From Lachnospiraceae bacterium (GTDB taxonomy: Bacteria; Bacillota; Clostridia; Lachnospirales; Lachnospiraceae), in contig SVEZ01000002.1 in NCBI GenBank assembly GCA_015057115.1, positions 124,001 through 188,000 on the forward strand: a stretch of 64,000 bases of DNA, given 5' to 3'. Made by a program: the position numbers and the translations under genes. The notes under the pieces were generated by a model, which saw only the letters and a list, made by a program, of their open reading frames with translations, did no database searches and was not told the origin of the DNA. Numbering within the stretch: position 1 is the first letter of the stretch; every line of letters starts with the position of its first letter. Positions 27,145 through 34,646 of this stretch are shown in pieces.

Positions 27145-27432
27145 ATGATGTTAATGAACCTTCAGTTATTCGCTCACAAAAAGGGAGTTGGTTCTACAAA
27201 GAACGGAAGAGATTCCGAGTCTAAACGTTTAGGCGCTAAGAGAGCAGACGGACAGTTCGTTAAGGCCGGAAACATTTTATACAGACAGCGTGGAACAAAG
27301 ATTCATCCAGGTTTGAATGTTGGACGCGGCGGTGATGATACATTATTTGCATTAACCGATGGTGTTTTAAGATTCGAAAGACTTGGAAGAGACAAGAAAC
27401 AGGCTTGTGTATATCCGGTAGAGGACAAATAA
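27145..27432 (+). CDS. rpmA: 50S ribosomal protein L27 with Prp-cleaved extension
   Basis: 95 residues starting [17 protein letters not shown]. The segment LQLFA before HKKG is the Prp cleavage motif; the mature protein would begin HKKGVGS. The rest is standard L27 ([21 protein letters not shown]). GGGAGGTG is 8 nt before the first of the two adjacent ATGs, with another in-frame ATG at 27154 that would still keep the cleavage motif. Confidence 0.96.
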   Translation: MMLMNLQLFAHKKGVGSTKNGRDSESKRLGAKRADGQFVKAGNILYRQRGTKIHPGLNVGRGGDDTLFALTDGVLRFERLGRDKKQACVYPVEDK

Positions 27433-27445
27433 GTTGTTAAAGTGG

Positions 27446-27475
27446 GACCCGACTGTGAAAGCCGGGTCTTTTTTT
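27446..27475 (+). terminator. Intrinsic terminator after rpmA
   Basis: A 6-bp GC-rich stem GACCCG/CGGGTC with an 11-nt loop is followed by seven T. It ends the rplU-prp-rpmA transcript. No separate promoter is evident in the 27 nt before obgE, so some read-through probably supplies obgE. Confidence 0.85.
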
Positions 27476-27502
27476 AGAAAGGTTTTAGAAAGGAAGAAGA
27501 CT

Positions 27503-28795
27503 ATGTTTGCAGATCGTGCAAAAATCTTTATAAAATCCGGCAAAGGCGGCGATGGACATGTCAGCTTCCGCCGGGAAAAATATGTGCCGGACGGTGGCCC
27601 GGACGGCGGAGACGGCGGACATGGCGGTTCCATCATCTTTGAGGTGGACGAAGCTTTAAATACCCTTACGGATTATCGTCACAAACGCAAATATGTTGCG
27701 GAAAGCGGCGCGGAAGGCGGAAAGAAAAACTGCCACGGTAAAAACGGTGAAGATTTGGTTTTAAAAGTACCTGCAGGTACTGTAATCAAGGATGCCGAAA
27801 CAGATAAGGTTATTGCCGATATGTCCGGTGACAATAAGAGAATCGTGCTCTTACGAGGCGGTAGAGGCGGTAAAGGAAACCAGCATTATGCAACCCCTAC
27901 CATGCAGGCGCCAAAATATGCCCAGCCCGGTCAGCCGGCATTGGAACTTGAAGTGAAACTAGAGTTAAAAGTCATTGCGGACGTAGGTCTTGTGGGCTTT
28001 CCAAACGTTGGAAAATCCACTTTCTTAAGCCGTGTGACCAATGCTAAGCCAAAGATTGCCAACTATCATTTTACCACCCTGTCACCAAATCTTGGTGTAG
28101 TGGATATGCCGGAAGCCAAAGGCTTTGTAATTGCGGATATTCCGGGACTGATTGAAGGCGCTTCGGAAGGAATCGGACTTGGTCATGAATTTTTACGCCA
28201 TATTGAGCGTACCAAAGTTATGATTCACATTGTGGATGGTGCCAGCGTGGAAGGTCGTGACCCGGTAGCTGACATTAAAGCCATTCGCAAAGAATTGGAA
28301 GCTTACGATCCTGAAATTTTAAACAAACCACAGGTCATTGCAGCTAACAAAATGGATGCAGTCTATGGCGATACCAATGAGATTATCGAAACCCTGAAGG
28401 CTGAATTTGAGCACCTTGGCATTAAGGTTTTCCCAATTTCCGCAGTCAGCGGTCAGGGTGTAAAAGAGCTTTTATTCCATGTTAGTGGCCTGCTTGAAAC
28501 CCTTCCGAGAGAAGTGGTTGTCTTTGAGCCGGAATACGATGTAGATGAAGAGCTTATGGACACAGATACAGAGCCATTCACCGTTATTTACGATGAAGAA
28601 GAGGATGAATATGTGGTGGAAGGTCCGCGTATTGAACGTATGCTGGGTTACACCAATATCGACTCCGAAAAGGGCTTTTTATTCTTCCAGAACTTCCTGA
28701 AAGACCAGGGAATTTTGGAGCAGTTAGAGGAACTTGGAATTGAAGAAGGAGATACTGTAAGACTTTACGGTCTTTCCTTTGAGTATTATAAATAG
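27503..28795 (+). CDS. obgE: GTPase ObgE/CgtA
   Basis: 430 residues starting MFADRAKIFIKSGKGGDG. The glycine-rich Obg domain (1-158) precedes the G domain: G1 GFPNVGKS near 164, switch DIPGLIEGASEG, and NKMD. A C-terminal OCT domain runs from about 355. It binds 50S subunits in ribosome assembly and is linked to the stringent response. The ATG at 27503 with AAGGAAG upstream is chosen; the frame is open further upstream but lies across the terminator. Confidence 0.96.
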   Translation: MFADRAKIFIKSGKGGDGHVSFRREKYVPDGGPDGGDGGHGGSIIFEVDEALNTLTDYRHKRKYVAESGAEGGKKNCHGKNGEDLVLKVPAGTVIKDAETDKVIADMSGDNKRIVLLRGGRGGKGNQHYATPTMQAPKYAQPGQPALELEVKLELKVIADVGLVGFPNVGKSTFLSRVTNAKPKIANYHFTTLSPNLGVVDMPEAKGFVIADIPGLIEGASEGIGLGHEFLRHIERTKVMIHIVDGASVEGRDPVADIKAIRKELEAYDPEILNKPQVIAANKMDAVYGDTNEIIETLKAEFEHLGIKVFPISAVSGQGVKELLFHVSGLLETLPREVVVFEPEYDVDEELMDTDTEPFTVIYDEEEDEYVVEGPRIERMLGYTNIDSEKGFLFFQNFLKDQGILEQLEELGIEEGDTVRLYGLSFEYYK

Positions 28796-28803
28796 AGGGT
28801 ACT

Positions 28804-29094
28804 ATGACAAGTAAACAAAGAGCATATTTAAAAAGCAAAGCAAGCGTTATGGATCCGATTTTTCAAATTGGAAAACAGAGCGTAACCGATGAAAACATTG
28901 AAGCAATTTCCGAAGCCATTGAGAAGCGGGAATTAATTAAATTAAACGTATTAAAGAATTGTCTGGATGACCCTAAGGAAATCGCAAGAGCCATTGCAGA
29001 ACATACCGGTTCTGAGGTAGTACAGGTCATCGGCAAAAAAATCGTTTTATTTAAGCAGAAAAGAAAAGATAGCGCATATCATTTACCGCGCTAA
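28804..29094 (+). CDS. yhbY: YhbY family ribosome-assembly RNA-binding protein
   Basis: 96 residues, the CRS1-YhbY fold: starts MTSKQRAYLKSKA, contains PIFQIGKQSVTDENI and the helix RELIKLNVLKN, and ends with QVIGKKIVLFKQ. It associates with pre-50S particles. Positioned between obgE and nadD as in many Firmicutes. Confidence 0.94.
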   Translation: MTSKQRAYLKSKASVMDPIFQIGKQSVTDENIEAISEAIEKRELIKLNVLKNCLDDPKEIARAIAEHTGSEVVQVIGKKIVLFKQKRKDSAYHLPR

Positions 29095-29105
29095 AAGGAG
29101 TTTGT

Positions 29106-29720
29106 ATGAAGGTTGGTATTTTCGGAGGAACATTTAATCCAATTCATAACGGACATCTCCTAATCGCAGAAAATGCCTACGATCAATTTAACCTTGATCG
29201 GGTTGTTTTTTTGCCAACGGGAAAATCTCCCCATAAGCAGGATAAAACCGTCTTAAACGGCAATATACGCTGCGAGCTGGTGGCATCAGCCATCAAGGAC
29301 ATTCCGTATTTTACCTATGACCGCAAAGAGGTGGATTCCGAAAAGGTAAACTATACCTTTGAAACTCTGGAATACTTTCATCAGCTGCACAGTGACTGGG
29401 AGATGTATTTCATTATGGGTGCGGATTCTCTTCTGTATTTCGACAAATGGGTTAAACCTGAGGTAATTCTTAAGCACTCAACAGTTCTGATTGCCGCCAG
29501 GGATCATGTAGAGCAGGACGGTATTCGGAAACGAATTCAAGAAATCACGAATAATCTGGGCGGGGCCATGGATGTTATTCTAACACCGGAATTTAATGTT
29601 GCCTCCAGGGATATTCGAACAAGAGTAGCTAAGAAAGAAAGTATCCGTTTTCTGGTTCCGGAAGATGTGCGAGCCATGATTATGGAAGAGAAGCTTTATT
29701 CGGACTTAGAAATACATTAA
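29106..29720 (+). CDS. nadD: Nicotinate-nucleotide adenylyltransferase
   Basis: 204 residues. The nucleotidyltransferase motif FGGTFNPIHNGHLLIAE is at residues 5-21. FLPTGKSPHK and the MGADSLLYFDKW segment are present; the C-terminal SxxDIR motif appears as SRDIRTRV. It makes deamido-NAD from nicotinate mononucleotide. AAAAGGAG precedes the ATG. Confidence 0.95.
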   Translation: MKVGIFGGTFNPIHNGHLLIAENAYDQFNLDRVVFLPTGKSPHKQDKTVLNGNIRCELVASAIKDIPYFTYDRKEVDSEKVNYTFETLEYFHQLHSDWEMYFIMGADSLLYFDKWVKPEVILKHSTVLIAARDHVEQDGIRKRIQEITNNLGGAMDVILTPEFNVASRDIRTRVAKKESIRFLVPEDVRAMIMEEKLYSDLEIH

Positions 29721-29737
29721 GACAGCAAGGAACAATT

Positions 29738-30319
29738 ATGAAAAAAGAAATCCAAGATATTCTGAATACATTAAAACCCAAAATGAAGCCTGATCGATTC
29801 TATCATACCATCGGTGTAATTTATACAGCAGCTAATCTTGCTTACGCCTATGATTATGATGCAGATAAGGCCATGTTGGCAGCTGCCTTGCATGATTGTG
29901 CCAAGCTCATTGGTGCCAACGATTACATCGAAGAGTGTAAAAGGCTTCATATTCCCATAGCAGAGTATTCCTATGACAGTCCACATCTTTTACATGCGGA
30001 TTTAGGTGCTTATTACGCCAAAGAGGAATACGGTGTAACCGACGAGGAAGTTCTTCATGCCATTTTGGTTCACACCACCGGTTGCCCTAACATGGGTCTT
30101 TTGGACAAAATACTTTATCTTGCAGATTATATAGAACCGGGACGTTTCCCCTATAAAGGAATTGACCAGCTTCGTAAAGCCGCATATACCGATATTGATT
30201 ATGCCGTTTATTTAGAAGCAGAAAATGTTTTAGAATATTTAAAAGAACGGGAATTCGCTCAGGATCCCCGTACAAAAGAAACCTATAAGTATTATGCATC
30301 CATTTTAAACAGGAGGTAA
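29738..30319 (+). CDS. yqeK: YqeK family HD-domain diadenosine tetraphosphatase
   Basis: 193 residues. HD-domain metal ligands are FYHTIGV near residue 22, ALHDCAK near 48, and the later histidines in LLHADLG and ILVHTTG. Members hydrolyse Ap4A symmetrically. The nadD-yqeK-rsfS order is conserved in Firmicutes and suggests a link between NAD/nucleotide stress and ribosome silencing. AAGGA precedes the ATG. Confidence 0.93.
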   Translation: MKKEIQDILNTLKPKMKPDRFYHTIGVIYTAANLAYAYDYDADKAMLAAALHDCAKLIGANDYIEECKRLHIPIAEYSYDSPHLLHADLGAYYAKEEYGVTDEEVLHAILVHTTGCPNMGLLDKILYLADYIEPGRFPYKGIDQLRKAAYTDIDYAVYLEAENVLEYLKEREFAQDPRTKETYKYYASILNRR

Positions 30320-30320
30320 T

Positions 30321-30671
30321 ATGGCAGATTCATTAGATATGGTAAAGCTTGCCTGTCATGGGTTAAGCGAGAAAAAAGCAGAAGATATTGAAGTAATTGA
30401 TATCTCCGAAGTCTCTGTAATGAGTGATTATTTTATTTTAGCAAGTGCATCCAATCAGAACCAAATGAGCGCTTTGGTACGCAGTGTAGACGAAGAAATG
30501 ACCAAAGCAGGATATACCTTAAAATCTCAGGAAGGAAATCAGTATTCCTCTTGGATTCTTCTGGATTATACGGACATCATCGTGCATCTTTTTACCAGAG
30601 AGGATAGGGAGTTCTATAGTCTGGAGAAGTTGTGGCAGGATGGAAAGAAAGTAGAGATTGAAATCGCGTAA
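30321..30671 (+). CDS. rsfS: Ribosome silencing factor RsfS
   Basis: 116 residues. The conserved core is ISEVSVMSDYFILASASNQNQ, with DYTDIIVHLFTREDREFYSLEKLW near the C-terminus. RsfS binds L14 and keeps 50S subunits from joining 30S under starvation. It begins one nucleotide after yqeK with AGGAGG overlapping its end. Last gene of the plus-strand ribosome-assembly run. Confidence 0.95.
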   Translation: MADSLDMVKLACHGLSEKKAEDIEVIDISEVSVMSDYFILASASNQNQMSALVRSVDEEMTKAGYTLKSQEGNQYSSWILLDYTDIIVHLFTREDREFYSLEKLWQDGKKVEIEIA

Positions 30672-30677
30672 TATAGA

Positions 30678-30843
30678 AACGGCAATATTGGTCACTGTAG
30701 GAGCGCTCTCGCTCCATACAAGACGTAGCGGTACATAAGTTTTCAAAAGGGAATGTATCAGAAAAAAAATTTCCGATACATTCCCTTCCGAAACCCAAGT
30801 ACCGACGTCTTGTAAAGTCCTACAGCTGACCAATATTGCCGTT
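30678..30843 (-). repeat. 166-nt near-perfect nested inverted repeat (giant hairpin)
   Basis: The outer arms AACGGCAATATTGGTCA and its complement are perfect, followed inward by CTGTAGGA, TACAAGACGT, CGGTAC and GGGAATGTATC arms, with an A-rich apical loop. A side hairpin GGAGCG-CTCT-CGCTCC sits in the left arm only. Five of the six substitutions between arms are A on the left against G in the complement of the right. They become G-U pairs if the RNA is read from the minus strand and A-C mismatches if read from plus. I therefore place it on the minus strand, as the 3' region of lexA. No U-tract follows on either side, and I see no target-site duplication. Confidence 0.8.
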
Positions 30844-30894
30844 ATTTACATTACACAAACTCATTCTTTATCCAAGCTTCCTACGTTATATATT

Positions 30895-31509
30895 CTAGAA
30901 AAATCTAAAGACACCGAACACTTTACCAAGGATTTCGCAGTCCGCTACGATAATCGGATCCATGGTATCATTCTCAGGCTGAAGACGGATATGTCCGTCT
31001 TCCTTGTAAAAGGTCTTAACAGTGGCAGAATCATCTACCAACGCAACAACAATTTCACCGTTACGAGCTACCGGTGTCTGTGCCACAAGAATCTGATCTC
31101 CGTCAAAAATTCCTGCATTAATCATGCTTTCACCCTTGACTGTCAGCATAAACGTCTGTGTATTCGGCATGTATTCGCTTGGTACCGGGAAATAGTTCTC
31201 GATATTCTCAACTGCAAGAATAGGAGAGCCTGCGGCTACACGACCTACAACCGGTACATTCACCATTTCTCTGCGGGTCAGGTTAAAGCTGTCATCTATT
31301 ATTTCGATGGCACGAGGCTTGGTCTGATCTCTTCGAATATATCCGTTCTTCTCAAGTTTCTCCAAATGTGCATGCACAGAAGAAGTAGACTTCAAATCCA
31401 CAGCCTCACAAATCTCACGAACTGCAGGCGGATATCCTTTATTTAAAATCTCGGACTTGATAAATTCCAAAATTTCTTGCTGTTTCTGGCTGATTTTACC
31501 TTGTTCCAT
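30895..31509 (-). CDS. lexA: SOS repressor LexA
   Basis: 204 residues. The winged helix (1-66) has [24 protein letters not shown]. The self-cleavage Ala-Gly is at 93-94 in VGRVAAGSP. The catalytic serine is at 128 (GESM) and the lysine at 165 (TVK). LexA represses DNA-damage genes until RecA filaments trigger autocleavage. The ATG at 31509 has GGGAGG upstream; the frame is open further up but covers the structured leader. Divergent from the YneA-like gene, sharing a control region with SOS boxes. Confidence 0.96.
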   Translation of the reverse strand: MEQGKISQKQQEILEFIKSEILNKGYPPAVREICEAVDLKSTSSVHAHLEKLEKNGYIRRDQTKPRAIEIIDDSFNLTRREMVNVPVVGRVAAGSPILAVENIENYFPVPSEYMPNTQTFMLTVKGESMINAGIFDGDQILVAQTPVARNGEIVVALVDDSATVKTFYKEDGHIRLQPENDTMDPIIVADCEILGKVFGVFRFF

Positions 31510-31541
31510 AGAAACCTCCCTAAATAAGAATTTCTTAAAAT

Positions 31542-31683
31542 ACATTGTGAAACTTGCCGTCCACAGCCGTAGCCGGCTAAATATGCATAAAATCGCTATT
31601 GCAAGCAAGCTTGCATACCGCTTTTACACATATTTACTTCTGCAGCATACGCTGCAGAGCAGTTTCACAAAATTCTACAATGT
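31542..31683 (-). repeat. Inverted-repeat element in predicted lexA 5' leader
   Basis: Outer arms ACATTGT/ACAATGT (31542-31548, 31677-31683) and TTGTGAAACT/AGTTTCACAA (31545-31554, 31661-31670) bracket about 106 nt. Within these are a perfect CTGCAGC-ATAC-GCTGCAG hairpin and a GCAAGCAAGCTTGC palindrome. The element lies between the predicted lexA promoter and the lexA start, so it would form a large structure in the leader RNA. It may be a small non-autonomous repeat element. I cannot tell from one copy. Confidence 0.6.
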
Positions 31684-31691
31684 TTTTCTAT

Positions 31692-31720
31692 ATTTTAACA
31701 CAGCCCATCCAAAAAAGCAA
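31692..31720 (-). promoter_or_regulatory. Predicted lexA promoter
   Basis: On the minus strand: TTGCTT, 17-nt spacer, TAAAAT. The predicted start is about 175 nt before the lexA ATG, leaving the inverted-repeat element inside the leader. The -35 is only weakly consensus. Confidence 0.5.
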
Positions 31721-31730
31721 ACACATATTC

Positions 31731-31744
31731 CGAAAATTTGTTCG
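31731..31744. promoter_or_regulatory. LexA box 1 (shared lexA / YneA-like control region)
   Basis: CGAAAATTTGTTCG matches 9 of the 10 half-site bases of the Firmicute SOS box CGAACnnnnGTTCG. It lies between the two divergent -35 boxes. Confidence 0.75.
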
Positions 31745-31753
31745 AAAAACCTG

Positions 31754-31782
31754 TTGACAAACAAATGTTTGGTAGTTATAAT
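31754..31782 (+). promoter_or_regulatory. Promoter of the YneA-like SOS gene
   Basis: TTGACA, 17-nt spacer, TATAAT: perfect consensus. Such a strong promoter needs repression, and LexA box 2 lies over the -35 and spacer. Confidence 0.9.
31758..31771. promoter_or_regulatory. LexA box 2 inside promoter spacer
   Basis: CAAACAAATGTTTG is a perfectly symmetric 14-mer with 8 of 10 matches to CGAACnnnnGTTCG. It begins inside the -35 hexamer, so binding would block RNA polymerase. Confidence 0.7.
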
Positions 31783-31786
31783 AAAG

Positions 31787-31800
31787 AAAACAAACGTTCG
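31787..31800. promoter_or_regulatory. Possible LexA box 3 at transcription start
   Basis: AAAACAAACGTTCG has a perfect right half GTTCG and a left half with 3 of 5 matches. It covers the predicted transcription start, 17 nt before the start codon. Confidence 0.45.
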
Positions 31801-31816
31801 AAAGGAGATTTTACTT

Positions 31817-32119
31817 ATGAAGAAGAAGGTATTTTATGGATTTGGTATTTTGGTTGTTTGTTTTATGATTTTTATGATGGGACATAAGCTTTTTTCAGGT
31901 AACCAGCAGGTTCAAGCCAGCGGCGGTGTTACCGTATACAAGAATATTACAATAGAAGAGGGCGATACGCTCTGGTCTATAGCCAAGACCTACGGCGAGA
32001 ACTATACCGGTTCCACACGTTCTTACGTAAACACACTGTTAGAGATTAATAACCTGTCCTCAGATGAAGTACAGGCCGGAGAAAGTCTTATTATACCAAT
32101 ACATACCGGAGCACAATAA
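31817..32119 (+). CDS. YneA-like SOS-induced LysM membrane protein (predicted division inhibitor)
   Basis: 100 residues, about the length of Bacillus YneA (103). One N-terminal hydrophobic segment (about 7-22) is followed by an extracytoplasmic LysM domain (about 40-95: ITIEEGDTLWSIAKTYG through AGESLIIPI). The frame is open upstream of the ATG, but AAAGGAG 8 nt before 31817 decides the start. Divergence from lexA, a consensus promoter and two to three LexA boxes make DNA-damage induction likely. YneA delays septation in Bacillus; the same role here is inference. Confidence 0.85.
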   Translation: MKKKVFYGFGILVVCFMIFMMGHKLFSGNQQVQASGGVTVYKNITIEEGDTLWSIAKTYGENYTGSTRSYVNTLLEINNLSSDEVQAGESLIIPIHTGAQ

Positions 32120-32152
32120 GCATATAATCCAATTCGGACACAAAAAGATAAT

Positions 32153-32181
32153 TTGCTATTTTTGAACAAAATAAGTATAAT
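32153..32181 (+). promoter_or_regulatory. Promoter of plsC
   Basis: TTGCTA, 17-nt spacer, TATAAT. The -10 ends 7 nt before the GGAGG ribosome binding site, so the predicted 5' leader is only about 10 nt. Confidence 0.75.
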
Positions 32182-32198
32182 TATCCTTGGAGGTAGTT

Positions 32199-32963
32199 AT
32201 GCTAAGAATTCTATACACCATATTGCGAAATATCTTTCACTTATATTTAATTCCGCTGATGCGTTATGTTGGAAAGCATCCGGAACGTTATCCGGAAGAG
32301 AAGCGTTACCGTCTGGTTAGACGCCTTTCTCGTCTGGTAACCAAAGCAGGACATATTCATACTGCCTATTACGGAATTGAGAACATTCCGGAAGAGGGTA
32401 ACTATATTCTTTGTGCCAATCACCAGGGTAAGTTTGACGCTCTTGCCATAGTCAACGGGCATGATCGCCCCTGTTCTCTTGTAATGGACTATGAGCGTTC
32501 TAAGTTATATGTTGTAAACGAGATTATGACGCTTTTACAGGGAAAGCGCTTGAAGCGCAATGATGTTCGTCAAGCCATGCAAATCATTATGGAAATGGCA
32601 GAAGAGTTGAAGCAGGGAAAGAAATTCATCATCTTCCCGGAGGGTGGTTATCTTCATGAAAAGGAGAATCATTTGTATCCTTTCAAACCGGGATGCTTTA
32701 AGAGTGTTCAGAAGGCTCATTCTACCATCGTACCGGTGGTTCTGATTGACAGCTATAAGGCTTATAAGTACAACAGTCTACGTCGAGTATACAATTCTGT
32801 TTATTTTCTTCCGCCAATTCAATATTCTGAAATAGACGGAATGAAGACACAGGATATCGCACAACTCGTACAGGCGCGGATTGCCAATAAGATTGCTGAA
32901 GTAACCGACTTGTCACAAGATGAAGTTTGTATCGATTTAGACCCCGGTATTCAGCTGATTTAA
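32199..32963 (+). CDS. plsC: 1-acyl-sn-glycerol-3-phosphate acyltransferase
   Basis: 254 residues. The acyltransferase motif HX4D is HQGKFD at residues 75-80, and the glycerophosphate-binding FPEGG is at 146-150. An N-terminal hydrophobic segment suggests membrane association. It converts lysophosphatidic acid to phosphatidic acid. The ATG at 32199 is chosen because the upstream in-frame TTG lies in the GGAGG site. Single-gene unit with promoter and terminator. Confidence 0.88.
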   Translation: MLRILYTILRNIFHLYLIPLMRYVGKHPERYPEEKRYRLVRRLSRLVTKAGHIHTAYYGIENIPEEGNYILCANHQGKFDALAIVNGHDRPCSLVMDYERSKLYVVNEIMTLLQGKRLKRNDVRQAMQIIMEMAEELKQGKKFIIFPEGGYLHEKENHLYPFKPGCFKSVQKAHSTIVPVVLIDSYKAYKYNSLRRVYNSVYFLPPIQYSEIDGMKTQDIAQLVQARIANKIAEVTDLSQDEVCIDLDPGIQLI

Positions 32964-32990
32964 AGAATTTTTCATATTTTTGATTTTTGT

Positions 32991-33019
32991 AACAAGTGCC
33001 GAAAGGTACTTGTTTTTAT
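32991..33019 (+). terminator. Intrinsic terminator after plsC
   Basis: AACAAGTGCC-GAAA-GGTACTTGTT stem-loop with one mismatch, followed by TTTATA; the 3' arm itself ends in a T run. The rest of the 220-nt gap before nhaC (33020-33183) is very AT-rich. It holds only a small hairpin TACCTTT/AAAGGTA at 33153-33170 just before the nhaC ribosome binding site. Confidence 0.75.
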
Positions 33020-33183
33020 ATATAAATTAGCATATCTTATGCAGTTATTATGTTTTGTAATATTTGAAATTTGAAAAAAGAATGAATAATTTCTATTATG
33101 TATTCCAATCAAACGATTAAATATGGTAATATAGTTCTGCCAAAAAAAAATATACCTTTCATAAAAGGTAACGGAGGTAAGAT

Positions 33184-34488
33184 ATGGAGAAAAGAGAAAA
33201 TGGAGCTGCTTTATTACCTTTGGCAGTCTTCGTAGTTGTGTATCTGGCAGTAGGTATTGTTCTGCAGATGAAAGGAACCGAAATGGCTTTCTATCAGTTA
33301 TCTGCACCAATTCCTGCACTTTTAGGTGTAATTGTTGCCATGATTATGTTTAAAGGTACTTTGAATGAGAAGATGGAAACATTTTTAAAGGGATGTGGCA
33401 ATCAGGATATTATGATTATGTGTTTCATTTATCTGTTTGCCGGTGCTTTTACAGCTGTATCCAAAGCTATGGGTGGTGTTGATGCCGTTGTACATTTAGG
33501 CCTCACCTTCATTCCACCACAGTTTATTGCAGCAGGTGTTTTTGTTATAGCAGCATTTATTTCAATTTCCACCGGTACATCTGTTGGAACAGTAGCAGCA
33601 GTTGGACCGATCGCAGTTGGACTTGCAACTGCAGGTGGCTTAAACGCTCCTCTTGTTGTGGCTGCAACCATCGGCGGATCTATGTTTGGAGATAACCTTT
33701 CCATGATTTCCGATACTACCATTGCAGCAACCCGTTCACAGGGTGTGGAAATGAAAGACAAGTTCCGTTGCAATTTCCGAATTGCATTACCGGCAGCTAT
33801 TTTAACAGTTTTATTGTTACTGGTATTCGGAAGACCGGATACTGTACCGGCAGTAGAACACTACAAGCTTGAAATTGTAAAGGTATTACCATATATCTTT
33901 GTATTAGTAGCAGCTTTAGTTGGAATCAACGTATTCCTTGTGTTGACCGGTGGTATTGTTTTCTCAACCATCGTTGGTCTTTGCTATGGAAGCTTCAACC
34001 TTTTAGAAGCAACCCAGAATATTTATAACGGATTTTCCGGCATGTTTGAGATTTTCTTACTGTCCATGATTATGGGTGGTTTAGCTGCCATGGTACAGAA
34101 AGAGGGCGGTATCAACTGGCTCATCGGACGTATCCGCGGAGTTATCAAAGGAAGAAAATCTGCAGAAATCGGAATTGCTGCAATGGCTTCCTTAACCGAC
34201 CTTGCAACTGCAAACAACACAGTATCCATCATTATCAATGGTGAGATTGCAAAAGACATTAGCGAAGAATATGGTGTGGATCCTAAGAGAACAGCTTCCT
34301 TATTGGATATCTTCACCTGTATCTTCCAGGGTCTTATTCCTTATGGAGCACAGATGTTATTTGCCTGTGCATTCATTGAGAATCTGGACAGCCCATTCTC
34401 CGTTATTGCACGTTGCTGGTACTTACCGCTTTTGGCATTGTGTGCAATCGGATCTGTATTTGTTGTTAAGGATAAGAAATCCGCTTAA
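33184..34488 (+). CDS. nhaC: NhaC family Na+/H+ antiporter
   Basis: 434 residues with about eleven hydrophobic segments. NhaC-type features include the STGTSVGTVAAVGPIAVGLA segment near residue 135, and SMFGDNLSMISDTTIAATRSQG near 170 with its charged membrane residues. It exchanges sodium for protons at the cytoplasmic membrane. GGAGG precedes the ATG. Substrates other than sodium are possible in this family. Confidence 0.88.
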   Translation: MEKRENGAALLPLAVFVVVYLAVGIVLQMKGTEMAFYQLSAPIPALLGVIVAMIMFKGTLNEKMETFLKGCGNQDIMIMCFIYLFAGAFTAVSKAMGGVDAVVHLGLTFIPPQFIAAGVFVIAAFISISTGTSVGTVAAVGPIAVGLATAGGLNAPLVVAATIGGSMFGDNLSMISDTTIAATRSQGVEMKDKFRCNFRIALPAAILTVLLLLVFGRPDTVPAVEHYKLEIVKVLPYIFVLVAALVGINVFLVLTGGIVFSTIVGLCYGSFNLLEATQNIYNGFSGMFEIFLLSMIMGGLAAMVQKEGGINWLIGRIRGVIKGRKSAEIGIAAMASLTDLATANNTVSIIINGEIAKDISEEYGVDPKRTASLLDIFTCIFQGLIPYGAQMLFACAFIENLDSPFSVIARCWYLPLLALCAIGSVFVVKDKKSA

Positions 34489-34508
34489 TTTACTATATAT
34501 CCTATACT

Positions 34509-34551
34509 ACCAAAAGAAGCCAGTAGAAACTCTGCCGGCTTCTTTTTTGGT
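34509..34551 (+). terminator. Intrinsic terminator after nhaC
   Basis: A stem of about 13 bp (ACCAAAAGAAGCC with GGCTTCTTTTTTGGT) with a T-rich 3' arm, 21 nt after the stop codon. Confidence 0.8.
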
Positions 34552-34570
34552 AAATAGGACATACATATTT

Positions 34571-34614
34571 TGCAATTTTTAGGTTGCAAAGAATTCATAT
34601 TTCTGTCATAATCA
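34571..34614 (+). promoter_or_regulatory. Promoter of the GGDEF gene with overlapping inverted repeat
   Basis: TTGCAA, 17-nt spacer, CATAAT (34586-34614). The -35 is the right arm of an inverted repeat TTTGCAA-8 nt-TTGCAAA (34571-34592), which could be an operator. The ribosome binding site and ATG follow about 30 nt later. Confidence 0.65.
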
Positions 34615-34646
34615 TTCTGACAATAGGAGAATTGTGGAGAAAATCT

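Noticed and set aside
27434-27502. Upstream start for obgE
   Set aside because: The extension runs through a terminator hairpin and the Obg family begins at MFADRAKIF.
30678-30843. Interpretation of the long hairpin as a plain terminator for rsfS or lexA
   Set aside because: Far too long, with nested structure and no U-tract at either end.
30991-31446. 151-residue plus-strand ORF opposite lexA
   Set aside because: It is the shadow of the lexA coding sequence, with no ribosome binding site or recognisable protein features.
33020-33183. Possible sodium or other riboswitch before nhaC
   Set aside because: The region is AT-rich with only one small hairpin; no conserved aptamer pattern is recognisable.
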